Positions 1-9,913 of a stretch of 64,000 nt of DNA are shown piece after piece; within the stretch, counting starts at the first letter, position 1, and every line of letters starts with the position of its first letter. The stretch spans positions 1,984,001-2,048,000 of the forward strand of contig NZ_CP102197.1 of NCBI RefSeq assembly GCF_024584435.1. Direction: 5' to 3'. Source of the stretch: Schaalia odontolytica (GTDB lineage Bacteria > Actinomycetota > Actinomycetes > Actinomycetales > Actinomycetaceae). Position numbers and translations under genes: made by a program. The notes under the pieces were generated by a model. The model was not told the DNA's origin and did not search any database. It worked only from the letters and a program-made list of their open reading frames with translations.

Positions 1-611
1 GAGCGCGCATCCACGGTCTCGCCGCGCGCCTGCTCGGGAGACAGGTACTGGGCGGTGCCAACGACAGCGTTCGTCTGCGTCATCGTCGCTTGCGAATCCG
101 TCAGGGCTCGGGCGATGCCAAAGTCCATGACCTTGATCTTGCCGTCCGAGGTGAGCATGATGTTGCCCGGCTTGATGTCGCGGTGCACCAGGTGATTCGC
201 GTGCGAGTAGTCGAGCGCGGACAGGACGCCCGACACGATCTCCACGGCCTCGTTGATGGGAACGGCCGTCCCGTCGGAGATCAGGTCCTTCACCGTGTGG
301 CCCTCAACGTACTCCATGACGATGTAGGGGACGGCGATCGAACGCCCAACGGCGTCCTCGATGATCTCCTCACCGGTGTCGTAGACGGCAACGATGTTCG
401 GGTGATTCAGCGACGCCGCCGACTGTGCCTCTCGCCTGAAGCGCGCCTGAAAGATCGAGTCCTGCGCCAGGTCGCGTCGCAGCATCTTGATGGCGACGAC
501 GCGCGACAGGCGAGTGTCGAAGCCCAGGTGGACCTCGGCCATTCCGCCGCGCCCGATGAGCGAACGGACCTCGTACCGGCCGGCTAGACGGTGGGCCATG
601 GGCTCTGCCAT
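1..611 (-). CDS. pknB: Ser/Thr protein kinase PknB, N-terminal part (cut by window edge)
   Basis: Only the first 203 codons are present; the gene runs off the left edge. The kinase domain begins almost at once: glycine loop GRGGMAEV (residues 20-27), ATP lysine K42 in VAIKML, alpha-C Glu E61, catalytic loop HRDIKPGN with D145, DFG at 163-165, and the activation segment with GTAQYLSPEQA. The start ATG at 611 has a GAGGAGG ribosome site 7 nt upstream; a second in-frame ATG lies at 599. It overlaps the end of the upstream kinase gene by 28 bp, so it is co-transcribed as the distal gene of the operon. In other actinobacteria PknB has extracellular PASTA repeats and controls peptidoglycan synthesis; that half is outside the window. 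The name rests on gene order plus kinase motifs. Confidence 0.93.
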   Translation of the reverse strand, partial: MAEPMAHRLAGRYEVRSLIGRGGMAEVHLGFDTRLSRVVAIKMLRRDLAQDSIFQARFRREAQSAASLNHPNIVAVYDTGEEIIEDAVGRSIAVPYIVMEYVEGHTVKDLISDGTAVPINEAVEIVSGVLSALDYSHANHLVHRDIKPGNIMLTSDGKIKVMDFGIARALTDSQATMTQTNAVVGTAQYLSPEQARGETVDAR

Positions 612-2809
612 GTCCTGACCTCCTCGATGATGAGGGCCCCCGCACTTGGATGCATCAGGGAGCCAAGCATGTGTCTGATCGTAATAGCTAGGAGTGCAAT
701 CAGCGCAATCACGATGACTGCGACAACGACCGCGCGGATGATCTGCCTGGATACTGGGACGGGTGGGGCAACGACGCTGCGCGAGTAGGCCGTCTTGGTC
801 GGCGGCTGAGTCTGCTGCGCGGAGCGGGCATCAAGCTCGTGCCAGCGGCGCCCCCGCGCCTTCTTCGGCTGCTGCTCGTAGACGGAGCGGCGCGGACGCG
901 TGGACGCCTTCTGTCCGCGCGGCTGAGGGACGGTGCCGTACACGCGCGGAGTCGACCCCGTGGATGCACGTGCAGCCTTCGGTCCCGACGCGCCCTTCGC
1001 GCGGTGGTCGTGGGTCACCGGTGCGGGCTGAGAGGTGGGCCGAGGGATGGGCGGGGACGCCTGTCGGGTCGATTGGCGTTGCGCCTGCCCCGCCTCACGT
1101 CGTTTGCGGGCGTCGCGCAGCTCGCGTGCGCGCTGTTCCTCTTCGCGGGCGACCTGGGCGCGCCGCCGCTCCTCGGCGACGTCTTCGGCCTGGCGGTGCT
1201 CCGCGCGCTGACGCAGACGCTCGGCCAGTGCGGCCCGCCGATCAGCGGGCGTGTTGGCCGTCGCCGAGGCGGGCGCGCGCGAGGCCGGGGGTGTCGGGAT
1301 GGGAGCGGGTCGGGGCGCCGGGGACGAGGCCTGCGCGCTGCCGCGGGCATCGGCTGACGTCGGGTGCTTGGCGGCGTCGGCCGCGCGTGCGGGAGCCGAG
1401 GGGGCCGCCGCCTTCGTCGGACGGGGAGCCGGGGTCGGCGAGGGAACCGGATCCGAGGCCGGAACGGGGGCCGCCGCGGTGGGTCGGGGCGCTGGTTTCG
1501 GTGCAGGGGTGGGGGTTGGGACGGGCGCCGGAGACGTGGGGGTGACGGCGCCGTGGCGACCCGTGGAGGTGAGCGAGCGAACGGCGCCAGACGGCTGCTG
1601 CCCGTGAGCGCCGCCACCGGGGTGCAGGCGGCGCACCCTGGTGGGTGCCGAGTCAGGCTCGACGCGAGAGGGCACCTCGGCCTCGTCGAGGATGCGGGGG
1701 ACCGACGCGTGTCGTCCCGTGATCGGGATCGGCGCGGAGGAGGGGGCGATCGTGGTTGCCTCGTCGATGACGGACAGAGCGTGGCGACCCGTGTGGGAGC
1801 GCACGGCCGGGGTCAGGCCCGACGGCGGCGCCAGCATCTCGTCGGGCAGCGTACGGCGCGTCAGGTGACGCACGGGGGCGACGATCGGGACGGAGGGCTG
1901 CACGGGCGTGCGGACCTCCGTGGTGCGCTGGGCGGCCTTGGGGAGCGGCAGCGGGCGCGGAGTGACGGAGATGCCCATCGCCTTGGCCGCGCTGGCGATC
2001 TCGCGGACCGCCGCAGACCCTGACTCGGGGCGCTTCGCGGGGTCCTTCTCGAGCAGGTGCAGGATCACGTCGGCCAGCGGCTCGGGTACGAAGTCGGGCA
2101 GGGGCGGCACCGGGTCATTGACGTGCGAGAAAGCGATGTCCACCTGGGTTTCCCCCGTGAATGGGCGCCGACCGGCGGCCGCCTCGTAGGCGATGACGCC
2201 GAGGGCGTAGAGGTCCCCGGTGGGGGTGGCGACCTCGCCCATCGCCTGCTCGGGAGGCAGGTATTGGGCCGTGCCCATGACCATCCCGGCCGCCGTCAGG
2301 TTGACCTGCCCGGTCGCCCGCGAGATGCCGAAGTCCGTCAGCTTCACCATGCCGTCGGGACGCACCAGGATGTTCGCCGGCTTGATGTCGCGGTGGACGA
2401 CGCCCGCGCGGGCCGCGGCTCCCAGCGCCATCGCGACCTGCACGAGAATGGGCATGAGGTACTCGGGCTCGATCCGGGAGCCGCCGCGAAGATAGTCGGT
2501 GAGCGGGTATCCGTCGACCAGCTCCATGATGATCCAGCCAATCCCGTCCTCCTGGCCGGAATCCTGGGTATTGGCGATGTTCGGGTGTGAAATGGACATC
2601 GAATTGCGTGCCTCGAGGCGCAGGCGGGACAGCGAGAGCTCCTCGCCCGTCAGCTCGGGACGCAGCACCTTGGCGGCGACGATGTGGCCGCTGACGCGAT
2701 CGCGGGCCTTCCACACCTCGCCCATGCCACCCTGGGCGATCGGCGTGAGCAGCGTGTACCGGCCCCCGAGGACGCGCCCGGCGCCCGAAGTCATGCGTGA
2801 TGCGTTCAC
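584..2809 (-). CDS. pknA: Ser/Thr protein kinase PknA with long Pro/Ala-rich linker
   Basis: 741 residues. Kinase domain about residues 15-275: AQGGMGEV loop, K47, E66, HRDIKPAN with D141, DFG at 159-161, GTAQYLPPEQA. Then follow about 400 residues of Pro/Ala/Thr-rich and later Arg/Glu/Gln-rich low-complexity sequence, one membrane helix near 693-711 and a 26-residue outside tail. No PASTA repeat is visible. PknA of mycobacteria has the same plan but is about 430 residues, so the linker is strongly expanded here. The GTG start at 2809 overlaps the pbpA stop (GTGA), which decides it over a longer upstream-open frame with no kinase similarity. Expected role: phosphorylation of division and cell-wall proteins at the inner face of the membrane, reversed by PstP. 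Confidence 0.93.
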   Translation of the reverse strand: MNASRMTSGAGRVLGGRYTLLTPIAQGGMGEVWKARDRVSGHIVAAKVLRPELTGEELSLSRLRLEARNSMSISHPNIANTQDSGQEDGIGWIIMELVDGYPLTDYLRGGSRIEPEYLMPILVQVAMALGAAARAGVVHRDIKPANILVRPDGMVKLTDFGISRATGQVNLTAAGMVMGTAQYLPPEQAMGEVATPTGDLYALGVIAYEAAAGRRPFTGETQVDIAFSHVNDPVPPLPDFVPEPLADVILHLLEKDPAKRPESGSAAVREIASAAKAMGISVTPRPLPLPKAAQRTTEVRTPVQPSVPIVAPVRHLTRRTLPDEMLAPPSGLTPAVRSHTGRHALSVIDEATTIAPSSAPIPITGRHASVPRILDEAEVPSRVEPDSAPTRVRRLHPGGGAHGQQPSGAVRSLTSTGRHGAVTPTSPAPVPTPTPAPKPAPRPTAAAPVPASDPVPSPTPAPRPTKAAAPSAPARAADAAKHPTSADARGSAQASSPAPRPAPIPTPPASRAPASATANTPADRRAALAERLRQRAEHRQAEDVAEERRRAQVAREEEQRARELRDARKRREAGQAQRQSTRQASPPIPRPTSQPAPVTHDHRAKGASGPKAARASTGSTPRVYGTVPQPRGQKASTRPRRSVYEQQPKKARGRRWHELDARSAQQTQPPTKTAYSRSVVAPPVPVSRQIIRAVVVAVIVIALIALLAITIRHMLGSLMHPSAGALIIEEVRTWQSPWPTV

Positions 2810-4257
2810 TTCAGCCCCGCTTCCAAGATGGCCCGCGCGACGGGTCCGGCCACGTCGCCGCCGTGGGGCGTGGGGGTCTCGTCGTCGCCCTCGACCAGGA
2901 CAGCGAAGGCGATCTTTGGCTTGTCCGCCGGGGCGAAACCGATGGCCCACGCGTTGGCTCGCTCGCCCTCGCCGGTTTCCGCGGTACCGGTCTTGGCGGC
3001 GACCGAGACGCCGGGCAGCGCCATCGTGGTGCCGGTCCCATAGGGTTGGGAGACAACGCCCTCCATCATGGAGCGCAGCTTCGAGGCCGTCTCGGCGGAG
3101 ATGGGGCGTCCCGCGTCCGTCGGGCTGCTGGAGCGAACCACCTGATTGTCGGCGTCCACGATCGAGGCAATCAGGTACGGGGACATCATCTGGCCGTCGT
3201 TCGCCACCGTCTGGGCGACCTGAGCCATCTGCAGGGGCGTCGTCTGAACCGTGTACTGACCGATCGAACTCATCGCCAGCTGAGCGGAGTCGACGCCCGT
3301 CGGGAACACGGAGGGCGTCACCGTCAGGGGGATCTGCGACTCGCGGCCGAAACCGAAGCGATTCGTCACGTCCGTGAGCTGCTGGTTGGTGAGCTGCTCG
3401 GAGGCCAAGACGAAGGTCGTGTTGCACGAGCGCGCAAAGGCCTCGGCGAGGGTGGGATTACCGTCGCCGCAGGTGGAGGACTCAATGTTGGTCACCTCGG
3501 TGGCTGTGCCCGGCAGCGTCGTTGATACGGGCGACGGCATGCGCGTCTCAGGCGAGGCCACGCCGTTCTCGATGAGCGCGATCGTGGTCAGGATCTTGAA
3601 GGTCGAGCCGGGCGCGTAGCGTTCGGAGATCGCCCGGTTGAGCAGGGGCTTGTTCGGGTCGGAAGACAGGGAGTCAAAAGCGTCCGTGACGGAGCCCGCG
3701 TCGGAGGACGCCAGGGCGTTGGGGTCGTAGCTTGGCGAGGAGTACATGGCGAGCACGGCCCCCGTCGTCGCGTCGAGAGCCACGACGGCCCCCTTGCGGT
3801 TGCCGAGCGCCTGAGCTGCCGCCTGCTGCATCTTGGAGTTCAGCGTCAGCTCCACGCCGCCGCCCTGGCGGTTTTGGCCCGTCAGGAGGTTGCGGATGCG
3901 CTGCCCCAGCAGGGTCTGCGACTGGCCGTCCAGGACCGACTCTTCGGCGGCCTCGATTCCCGTCGACGCGTTGCCGACCGACGAGAAGTAGCCGGTGACC
4001 GAGGCGTACAGCGGACCCTCGGAGTAGGAGCGCGCATAGCGCTTGGAGTCCTCTTCACGCTCCGAGGAGGCGATCGCGCTCTTGTCCACGATGATCGGAC
4101 CGCGGTCGGTCTCGGCCGCGTGCAGGATCGTCCGTTGGTTACGCGGGTCGGCGTTGAGGGAGGAGGCCGAGACGAACTGCGTGTTGGTGACGCCCACGCC
4201 GAGCAGGGCGAACATGAGCAGGACGATGACGAAGATCTTGCGGATCTGGGCGTTCAC
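2806..4257 (-). CDS. pbpA: Penicillin-binding protein PbpA (transpeptidase)
   Basis: 483 residues: a membrane anchor at about 8-28, a dimerisation-type region, and a transpeptidase domain with the three penicillin-binding motifs: STFK (S218 nucleophile, K221), SCN (277-279) and KTG (422-424). It cross-links peptidoglycan outside the membrane and is the cognate class B PBP for the RodA polymerase encoded just upstream. The start overlaps the rodA stop as ATGA and the stop overlaps the pknA start as GTGA, so the genes are translationally coupled. The length is normal for the actinobacterial PbpA family. Confidence 0.95.
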   Translation of the reverse strand: MNAQIRKIFVIVLLMFALLGVGVTNTQFVSASSLNADPRNQRTILHAAETDRGPIIVDKSAIASSEREEDSKRYARSYSEGPLYASVTGYFSSVGNASTGIEAAEESVLDGQSQTLLGQRIRNLLTGQNRQGGGVELTLNSKMQQAAAQALGNRKGAVVALDATTGAVLAMYSSPSYDPNALASSDAGSVTDAFDSLSSDPNKPLLNRAISERYAPGSTFKILTTIALIENGVASPETRMPSPVSTTLPGTATEVTNIESSTCGDGNPTLAEAFARSCNTTFVLASEQLTNQQLTDVTNRFGFGRESQIPLTVTPSVFPTGVDSAQLAMSSIGQYTVQTTPLQMAQVAQTVANDGQMMSPYLIASIVDADNQVVRSSSPTDAGRPISAETASKLRSMMEGVVSQPYGTGTTMALPGVSVAAKTGTAETGEGERANAWAIGFAPADKPKIAFAVLVEGDDETPTPHGGDVAGPVARAILEAGLK

Positions 4258-5639
4258 TCGGCGTCACCTACCCTCACGGCGGGTTGAATGCCTGAGTTCC
4301 ACGGCGCGGGAGTCGACGCGGGACGCCTGGCCGCGTCCGAGACGCGGATGAGAAGCGCGACGGTGATCCACGAGGACACCATCGAGGACCCGCCCGCTGC
4401 CAGGAAGGGAGCGGTCAGACCGGTCAGCGGAATGATCCGCGTGATGCCGCCCAGCACCACGAACAGCTGGATCGCAAGCGAGAAGCTCAGGCCGGTCGCC
4501 AGGAGCTTGCCGAAGCCGTCGCGCACAGTCAGGGCGGCCCGAAGCCCGCGCTGGATGAGGATGAGGTACAGGACAAGGATCGCGGCCATGCCGGTGAGCC
4601 CCAGCTCCTCGGCGAAGGAGGAGAGGATGAAGTCCGAGTTCGCCAGGGGCACGAGCTGGGGGTAGCCCCGGCCCCACCCCGTGCCCATCAATCCGCCCGA
4701 GGCCTGACCGAACAGGCCCTGGACCAGCTGATACGACCCCTCGTTGTAGACCGTGGGGTCCAGTGCGTGCAGCCAGATGTTGAAGCGGGTCTGGACGTGG
4801 CCGAAGGACCGGACGGCGATGAAGACCGTGGGAACGAAGAGCGTAAAACCGATGACCAGCCACGAGACGCGGTTTGTTGCCACGTAGAGCATCGCCACGA
4901 AGAGGCCGAAGAACAGCAGGGAGGTCCCCAGGTCGCGCTGGAGGACCAGGATCGCGATGCCGATCAGCCACACCACCATGATGGGGCCGAGGTCGCGCGC
5001 GCGAGGCAGCCGCATCCCCAGGAGCTTGCGCCCGCCGATGGCCAGGTTGTCGCGGTTGGTCACCAGGTAGCCGGCGAAGAAGACCGCGAGGGTGATCTTG
5101 ACCAGCTCGCCCGGCTGCACGGAGAGAGGTCCCAGGTGGATCCACACGCGCGCGCCGAACGTTTCCTGTCCGAGACCCGGGATCATGGGCAGCAGCAGGA
5201 GGAACAGGGAGAGGGCACCGAAGGTGTAGGTGTAGCGACGCAGCATGCGGTGATCGCGCAGCGCGATGAGAATGATCGCGGCGATGACGATCGCGATACC
5301 GACGAAGAGGGCCTGGCGGAAGCCGACCACGGCCTCGCCCCTGCGCGCGTAGGACAGGTCCAGGCGATAGATCATCGCCAGTCCCAGCCCCGTCAGGGCC
5401 ACGGCGATCGGCAGGATCACCGGGTCCGCGTAGGGGGCGAGGAAGCGCACGCCGATTTCGCCGATGACGGCCAGGGCGAGGAGCACGCCAACCTGCGTGA
5501 GGAGGTTCGCGGGGATCGCGCCCGTGTAGTTGAGGGAAGTGAGCGCGTATCCGGCGATGCCCACGAGCAGGGCCAGCCCCATGAGGAGCAGCTCCAGGAA
5601 GAGGCGCGGCCTGGCGGGCGCGATTGATACGGTGGCCAT
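4254..5639 (-). CDS. rodA: Peptidoglycan glycosyltransferase RodA (FtsW/RodA/SpoVE family)
   Basis: 461 residues, almost wholly hydrophobic with about ten or more membrane helices. SEDS-family signatures are visible: RDLGTSLLFFG in the middle and GWGRGYPQLVPLANSDFI followed by FAEELG in the C-terminal half, the regions that line the catalytic cavity. It polymerises lipid II glycan strands together with PbpA. The ATG overlaps the pstP stop by one base (TAATG) and its own stop overlaps pbpA. The extended hydrophilic N-terminus seen in some SEDS proteins is absent. Confidence 0.95.
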   Translation of the reverse strand: MATVSIAPARPRLFLELLLMGLALLVGIAGYALTSLNYTGAIPANLLTQVGVLLALAVIGEIGVRFLAPYADPVILPIAVALTGLGLAMIYRLDLSYARRGEAVVGFRQALFVGIAIVIAAIILIALRDHRMLRRYTYTFGALSLFLLLLPMIPGLGQETFGARVWIHLGPLSVQPGELVKITLAVFFAGYLVTNRDNLAIGGRKLLGMRLPRARDLGPIMVVWLIGIAILVLQRDLGTSLLFFGLFVAMLYVATNRVSWLVIGFTLFVPTVFIAVRSFGHVQTRFNIWLHALDPTVYNEGSYQLVQGLFGQASGGLMGTGWGRGYPQLVPLANSDFILSSFAEELGLTGMAAILVLYLILIQRGLRAALTVRDGFGKLLATGLSFSLAIQLFVVLGGITRIIPLTGLTAPFLAAGGSSMVSSWITVALLIRVSDAARRPASTPAPWNSGIQPAVRVGDAE

Positions 5640-6928
5640 TACGAGGCACCCCCGCTCTGGTTACCCGACTGGCCCGGTCCCGACTGGGGCGCCCCGGACT
5701 GCTGGCTTAGGGCCGCGTTGTCGGCGATGGAACGGCGAAGTCCCTCAATGTAGGAGTCGATGTCGGCCCGTGAGGAGCGCAGCACGGGGGTGTCGAGACG
5801 CTGGCGGTCCACGGGCGCGAGGTCTGCCAGCGCGACGTTGGATACCTCGACGGCGTGCGACAGCTGCCACGGGCCGATGGACTGGGGGATGCCCTGGTAG
5901 ATGACGACGTACCCGTCCTTGCCGATCGCGTAGTACTGGGTTTGGGTCCACTTCCAGGACATCCACGACGCGGCGATGACGAGGACTGTGACGAGGGAGA
6001 CGAACACGGGGGTCCACCAGGAGGTGCGAGGCTTGAGGTCTTCGGGTGCGTCTTCCTCGTCGGCCGCGCCCGCCCGCGCGCTCGAGCCCAGGGCGGCCGC
6101 GCGCGCCGCGGCCCCCTCGCCGCCGCGCGACTTGGCGTGACGGTCGATGGCCGCCGCGCCGACGATCTGCGGCGGGGCCGGCGGGTAGGTGCCCGCGGGA
6201 ACGATGTCCGCGATGACGCACGTAATGTTGTCGGGGCCACCCCCCAGTAGCGCCAGGCGGATGAGCTCCTCGGCGCATTCGCCCGGATCCGCAAAGTCAG
6301 CCATCACCTGGCCGATGGTCTCGGGGGAGACGAGGCCCGAGAGGCCGTCGGAGCACAGCATCCATCGGTCGCCGACGACGGCCTCGCGGATCGTCTCGTC
6401 GGGGGCCACGTCGGCCTGCGCGTCGCCCAGGATCTTCAGGACGACGTTGCGGTTGGGGTGGTGCTCGGCCTCCTCGGGCGTGATTTGGCCGGTGTCGACC
6501 AGGTATTGGACGAAGGAGTGGTCGGTGGTGACCTGGGTGAGGGTGTCGCCGCGCAGCACGTAGGCGCGCGAGTCGCCGATGTGGACCATCGCCAGGCGGT
6601 TGCCGCTGCGCATGAGCGCGATGCAGGTGGTTCCCAACCCCTCCAGGTCGCGATCCCGGCTGGAGCGGTCGGTGAGTTCTTCGTGCGCGTCCAGGAGCGC
6701 CTCGCGCAGGAGGGGCAGCATCGAGTCCGCGGGGTGCGAGTCCGTGTCGAGGGGAACCAGGTGCGCGAGGGCCACCGAGGAGGCGATGTCGCCGCCCGCG
6801 GGTCCGCCCATGCCGTCGGCGAGAACGAGGAGGTTGGCGCCGGCGTAGCCGGAGTCCTGGTTGTTGGAGCGCACGAGGCCCACGTCGGAGCGGGCAGCGT
6901 AGTGAAATTGAACGGCGTTTCCTGACAT
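5639..6928 (-). CDS. pstP: PP2C-family Ser/Thr phosphatase PstP
   Basis: 429 residues. The catalytic PP2C domain (about 1-240) shows the metal-binding motifs in order: RSNNQDSGY, LADGMGGPAGG, HIGDSRAYVLR, CSDGLSGLV and GGPDNIT. A linker of about 55 residues leads to one membrane helix (WWTPVFVSLVTVLVIAASW region) and a roughly 110-residue extracellular domain, the usual PstP architecture. It dephosphorylates PknA/PknB and their substrates. It lies 3 bp after fhaB and overlaps rodA by one base. The C-terminus is Gln/Ser/Gly-rich. Confidence 0.95.
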   Translation of the reverse strand: MSGNAVQFHYAARSDVGLVRSNNQDSGYAGANLLVLADGMGGPAGGDIASSVALAHLVPLDTDSHPADSMLPLLREALLDAHEELTDRSSRDRDLEGLGTTCIALMRSGNRLAMVHIGDSRAYVLRGDTLTQVTTDHSFVQYLVDTGQITPEEAEHHPNRNVVLKILGDAQADVAPDETIREAVVGDRWMLCSDGLSGLVSPETIGQVMADFADPGECAEELIRLALLGGGPDNITCVIADIVPAGTYPPAPPQIVGAAAIDRHAKSRGGEGAAARAAALGSSARAGAADEEDAPEDLKPRTSWWTPVFVSLVTVLVIAASWMSWKWTQTQYYAIGKDGYVVIYQGIPQSIGPWQLSHAVEVSNVALADLAPVDRQRLDTPVLRSSRADIDSYIEGLRRSIADNAALSQQSGAPQSGPGQSGNQSGGAS

Positions 6929-6931
6929 GCT

Positions 6932-7432
6932 TCAGCCCACCAACTCGAGGGTCGTCTGGCCGATACGGATGACGTCACCGATCTTGAGCTGGCGCGGGGT
7001 GGCCAGCCGTTCGTCGTCGATGAAGGTGCCGTTTCGGCTGGAGAGGTCTTCGATCCACCAGCCGTCGGACTGGGGGGTGAGGGCAGCGTGGCGGCTCGAG
7101 GCGTACTCGTCTTCGAGGACGAGGGTGCAGGCGGGGGATCGGCCGATGACGATGGGGGCCTCGCCCAGGGGCAGCATGGTGCCGACCAGCGGGCCGCCGG
7201 TCACCAGGAGGTCCTTGGGGGCGAGCGGGTTGGCGGACGTGCGCTTCTTCTCCTTGCGCTTCTCGCGTGAGGCCTTTCGCCGCGATGCTGCCTTGTCGCG
7301 TCCCTTTCCGCGCGGGGTCACGACGGTTCCGAAGATGTCGCGTCGCAGCGTGTTGACGGCGGCGAGTACGAGGAGCCAGAGCAGCACCAGGAAACCGATG
7401 CGGAAGACAGTGAATGCGAGGTCTGTGGTCAC
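6932..7432 (-). CDS. fhaB: FHA-domain membrane protein FhaB (FipA)
   Basis: 166 residues from the GTG at 7432, chosen because the N-terminal membrane helix (FRIGFLVLLWLLVLAAV) then begins near residue 8 as in FhaB proteins; a GGAG site lies upstream and the start is 4 bp after the fhaA stop. The longer open frame would run back into fhaA. A basic linker (KGRDKAASRRKASREKRK region) is followed by a C-terminal FHA domain with GRS, SSRHA and SSRNGTF motifs that bind phosphothreonine. Known role of the family: recruiting phosphorylated partners at the septum and cell wall. Confidence 0.93.
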   Translation of the reverse strand: MTTDLAFTVFRIGFLVLLWLLVLAAVNTLRRDIFGTVVTPRGKGRDKAASRRKASREKRKEKKRTSANPLAPKDLLVTGGPLVGTMLPLGEAPIVIGRSPACTLVLEDEYASSRHAALTPQSDGWWIEDLSSRNGTFIDDERLATPRQLKIGDVIRIGQTTLELVG

Positions 7433-7436
7433 TTCA

Positions 7437-8138
7437 TTAAACTCCGCTCTGGTCTGGATGGGTCCAGAAGAGAATCTTGGTGCGTCCGATGACGATCTGG
7501 TTACCGTCGAGCAGTGTTGCGGCATCGATCCTGTGGCCCTCGACGAACGTTCCGTTGGTGGATCCCAGGTCGGTGGCGATGACGCCCGAGGGGGTGATGC
7601 GCAGCTCCAGGTGGCGACGTGAGACGCCCGAGTCGTTGACGACGATGTCGGCCTCGGAGCCGCGACCGATGATGGTGACGGGCTCGGTCAGGAGCCACTT
7701 GTCCCCGTCGATGTCGATGATGGGGTGCTCGGGGGATGCGGACGAGGCGGTGGCCGGGGCGGCCGGACCCCTGCGATTCTCGGCGTCCACCTTGAGGGTG
7801 CCGCTGGGTTCGAGGGCTTCGGCGACGAATTCAACGGTGACGGGCCCGAGGAGCGAGTAGTCGTTTGACGAGGCGTGTTCGGTGGCCTGCTGGGCGAACT
7901 CGTCGGCGAGGACGTCGAGGGAGGCTTCGAGGGAGGAGAGGTCGGTGCGCGAGGCGTAGACGGTGAAGTGGTTCGCGGCGATGATGCGTGAGGCGGAGAC
8001 TTCCTGGACGGACTCGTCCATGGCGCGGCGGATCGCCGTGGTGATGTCCACGGGCTTGATCCCCGACCGGAACACGCGCGAGAAGGCGCCGTTGACGCCT
8101 CTCTCGACGGCGCTCTCGAAGCGGTCGAAGATGCTCAT
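7437..8138 (-). CDS. fhaA: FhaA: DUF3662 domain plus FHA domain
   Basis: 233 residues from the ATG at 8138, which has GAGGAG about 9 nt upstream and begins MSIFDRFESAVERGVNGAF, the typical start of the DUF3662 domain (about 1-115). A short linker (about 25 residues, much shorter than the Gly/Pro linker of mycobacterial FhaA) leads to a C-terminal FHA domain with IGRGSEADI, SRRHLEL and STNGTF. First gene of the growth operon, so its upstream region carries the operon promoter. FhaA reads kinase phosphorylation and is linked to peptidoglycan regulation in mycobacteria. Confidence 0.94.
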   Translation of the reverse strand: MSIFDRFESAVERGVNGAFSRVFRSGIKPVDITTAIRRAMDESVQEVSASRIIAANHFTVYASRTDLSSLEASLDVLADEFAQQATEHASSNDYSLLGPVTVEFVAEALEPSGTLKVDAENRRGPAAPATASSASPEHPIIDIDGDKWLLTEPVTIIGRGSEADIVVNDSGVSRRHLELRITPSGVIATDLGSTNGTFVEGHRIDAATLLDGNQIVIGRTKILFWTHPDQSGV

Positions 8139-8213
8139 AGTCGTGCTCTCCTCATTCCCCCGCGCGGTGCGCGCGACGTACGGTGTGGTGGCAGCGAGGC
8201 CGCTCCCAGTCAC

Positions 8214-8219
8214 AGTCTA
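8214..8219 (-). promoter_or_regulatory. Candidate -10 box (TAGACT) of the fhaA-pknB operon
   Basis: On the minus strand TAGACT lies about 75 nt before the fhaA ATG. The same hexamer is the probable -10 of the three paralogous surface-protein genes at 30.5-33.6 kb. No clear -35 box is seen. Confidence 0.4.
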
Positions 8220-8344
8220 GCCGCCGCGGGAAGGGGTGTGGCTCTATCTGCGTGGGTGTTAGCGATGAGATGCGACCCTCGTCCCCGCGTGTCAGGCGCG
8301 TCGTGGCGGGGAATACCCCGTAACGATGCGCCTGTGGCGTTTGG

Positions 8345-8357
8345 TGCAATTGTTGCA
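8345..8357. promoter_or_regulatory. Palindrome TGCAA-TTG-TTGCA
   Basis: Perfect 5-bp arms with a 3-bp centre inside the 329-bp gap between the nrdF terminator and the fhaA promoter. Operator-like; no regulator is known. The rest of the gap (8139-8467) holds no convincing gene. Confidence 0.3.
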
Positions 8358-8410
8358 TATGTGGCAGGAAGTGTGTGCGAGCAGACAGCGCACGAGATCG
8401 AGCGAGCGCT

Positions 8411-8443
8411 CGTGGGCGCCCCGCCACGGCGGGAACGCCCACG
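8411..8443 (-). terminator. Hairpin terminator downstream of nrdF
   Basis: Arms CGTGGGCG and CGCCCACG enclose a second pairing CCCGCC/GGCGGG. It starts about 25 bp after the nrdF stop. A T run is not obvious. Confidence 0.6.
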
Positions 8444-8467
8444 AAAGCCGTTGCCGACAGGGCAGCC

Positions 8468-9583
<1,116 letters not shown>

Positions 9584-9913
9584 TCAGGTGGTGGGACGGA
9601 CCGGATACCTGTTGTTGTACAGGTCGTTGTATCGCTGGATCTCACGGAGGACGTCGGCGGCCGCGTCGTCCGTGCACATGAAGTCGTGCGTGGCTGCCCC
9701 CAGGCCCAGGCTGATGCCGTTGGCGATCCAGGCGACCTGACTGATCGTGTTGCTCAGGGCGGTGAGGTGGCTGGTCAGGAGGGTGTGGTGGGCGCTTCCG
9801 GTGGAGGGAAAGCGCGGGATGGGAACGTTCTTGAGTCGGGTGCCGGCATGGTCGACGGTGGAGATGATGGACTCAACTTCGGTGTAGTCCCATTGGATAT
9901 TGACGTAGGTCAT
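9584..9913 (-). CDS. Small helical protein, last gene of the candidate toxin cassette
   Basis: 109 residues, no signal peptide, predicted mostly helical with a hydrophobic middle (TISQVAWIANGISLGLGAATHDF). Size and helix-turn-helix character resemble WXG100/EspC-type type VII partners, but no WXG motif is visible, so this is only a fold-level guess. The ATG overlaps the preceding stop as ATGA, so it is translated as part of the seven-gene cassette. Tyr-x-x-x-Glu occurs at residues 10-14 (YTEVE), not at the C-terminus where type VII signals usually lie. Confidence 0.6.
   Translation of the reverse strand: MTYVNIQWDYTEVESIISTVDHAGTRLKNVPIPRFPSTGSAHHTLLTSHLTALSNTISQVAWIANGISLGLGAATHDFMCTDDAAADVLREIQRYNDLYNNRYPVRPTT

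Noticed and set aside
2810..3427. Upstream extension of the pknA reading frame
   Set aside because: Lies inside pbpA in another frame and has no kinase similarity; the GTGA overlap at 2809 fits the coupled operon.
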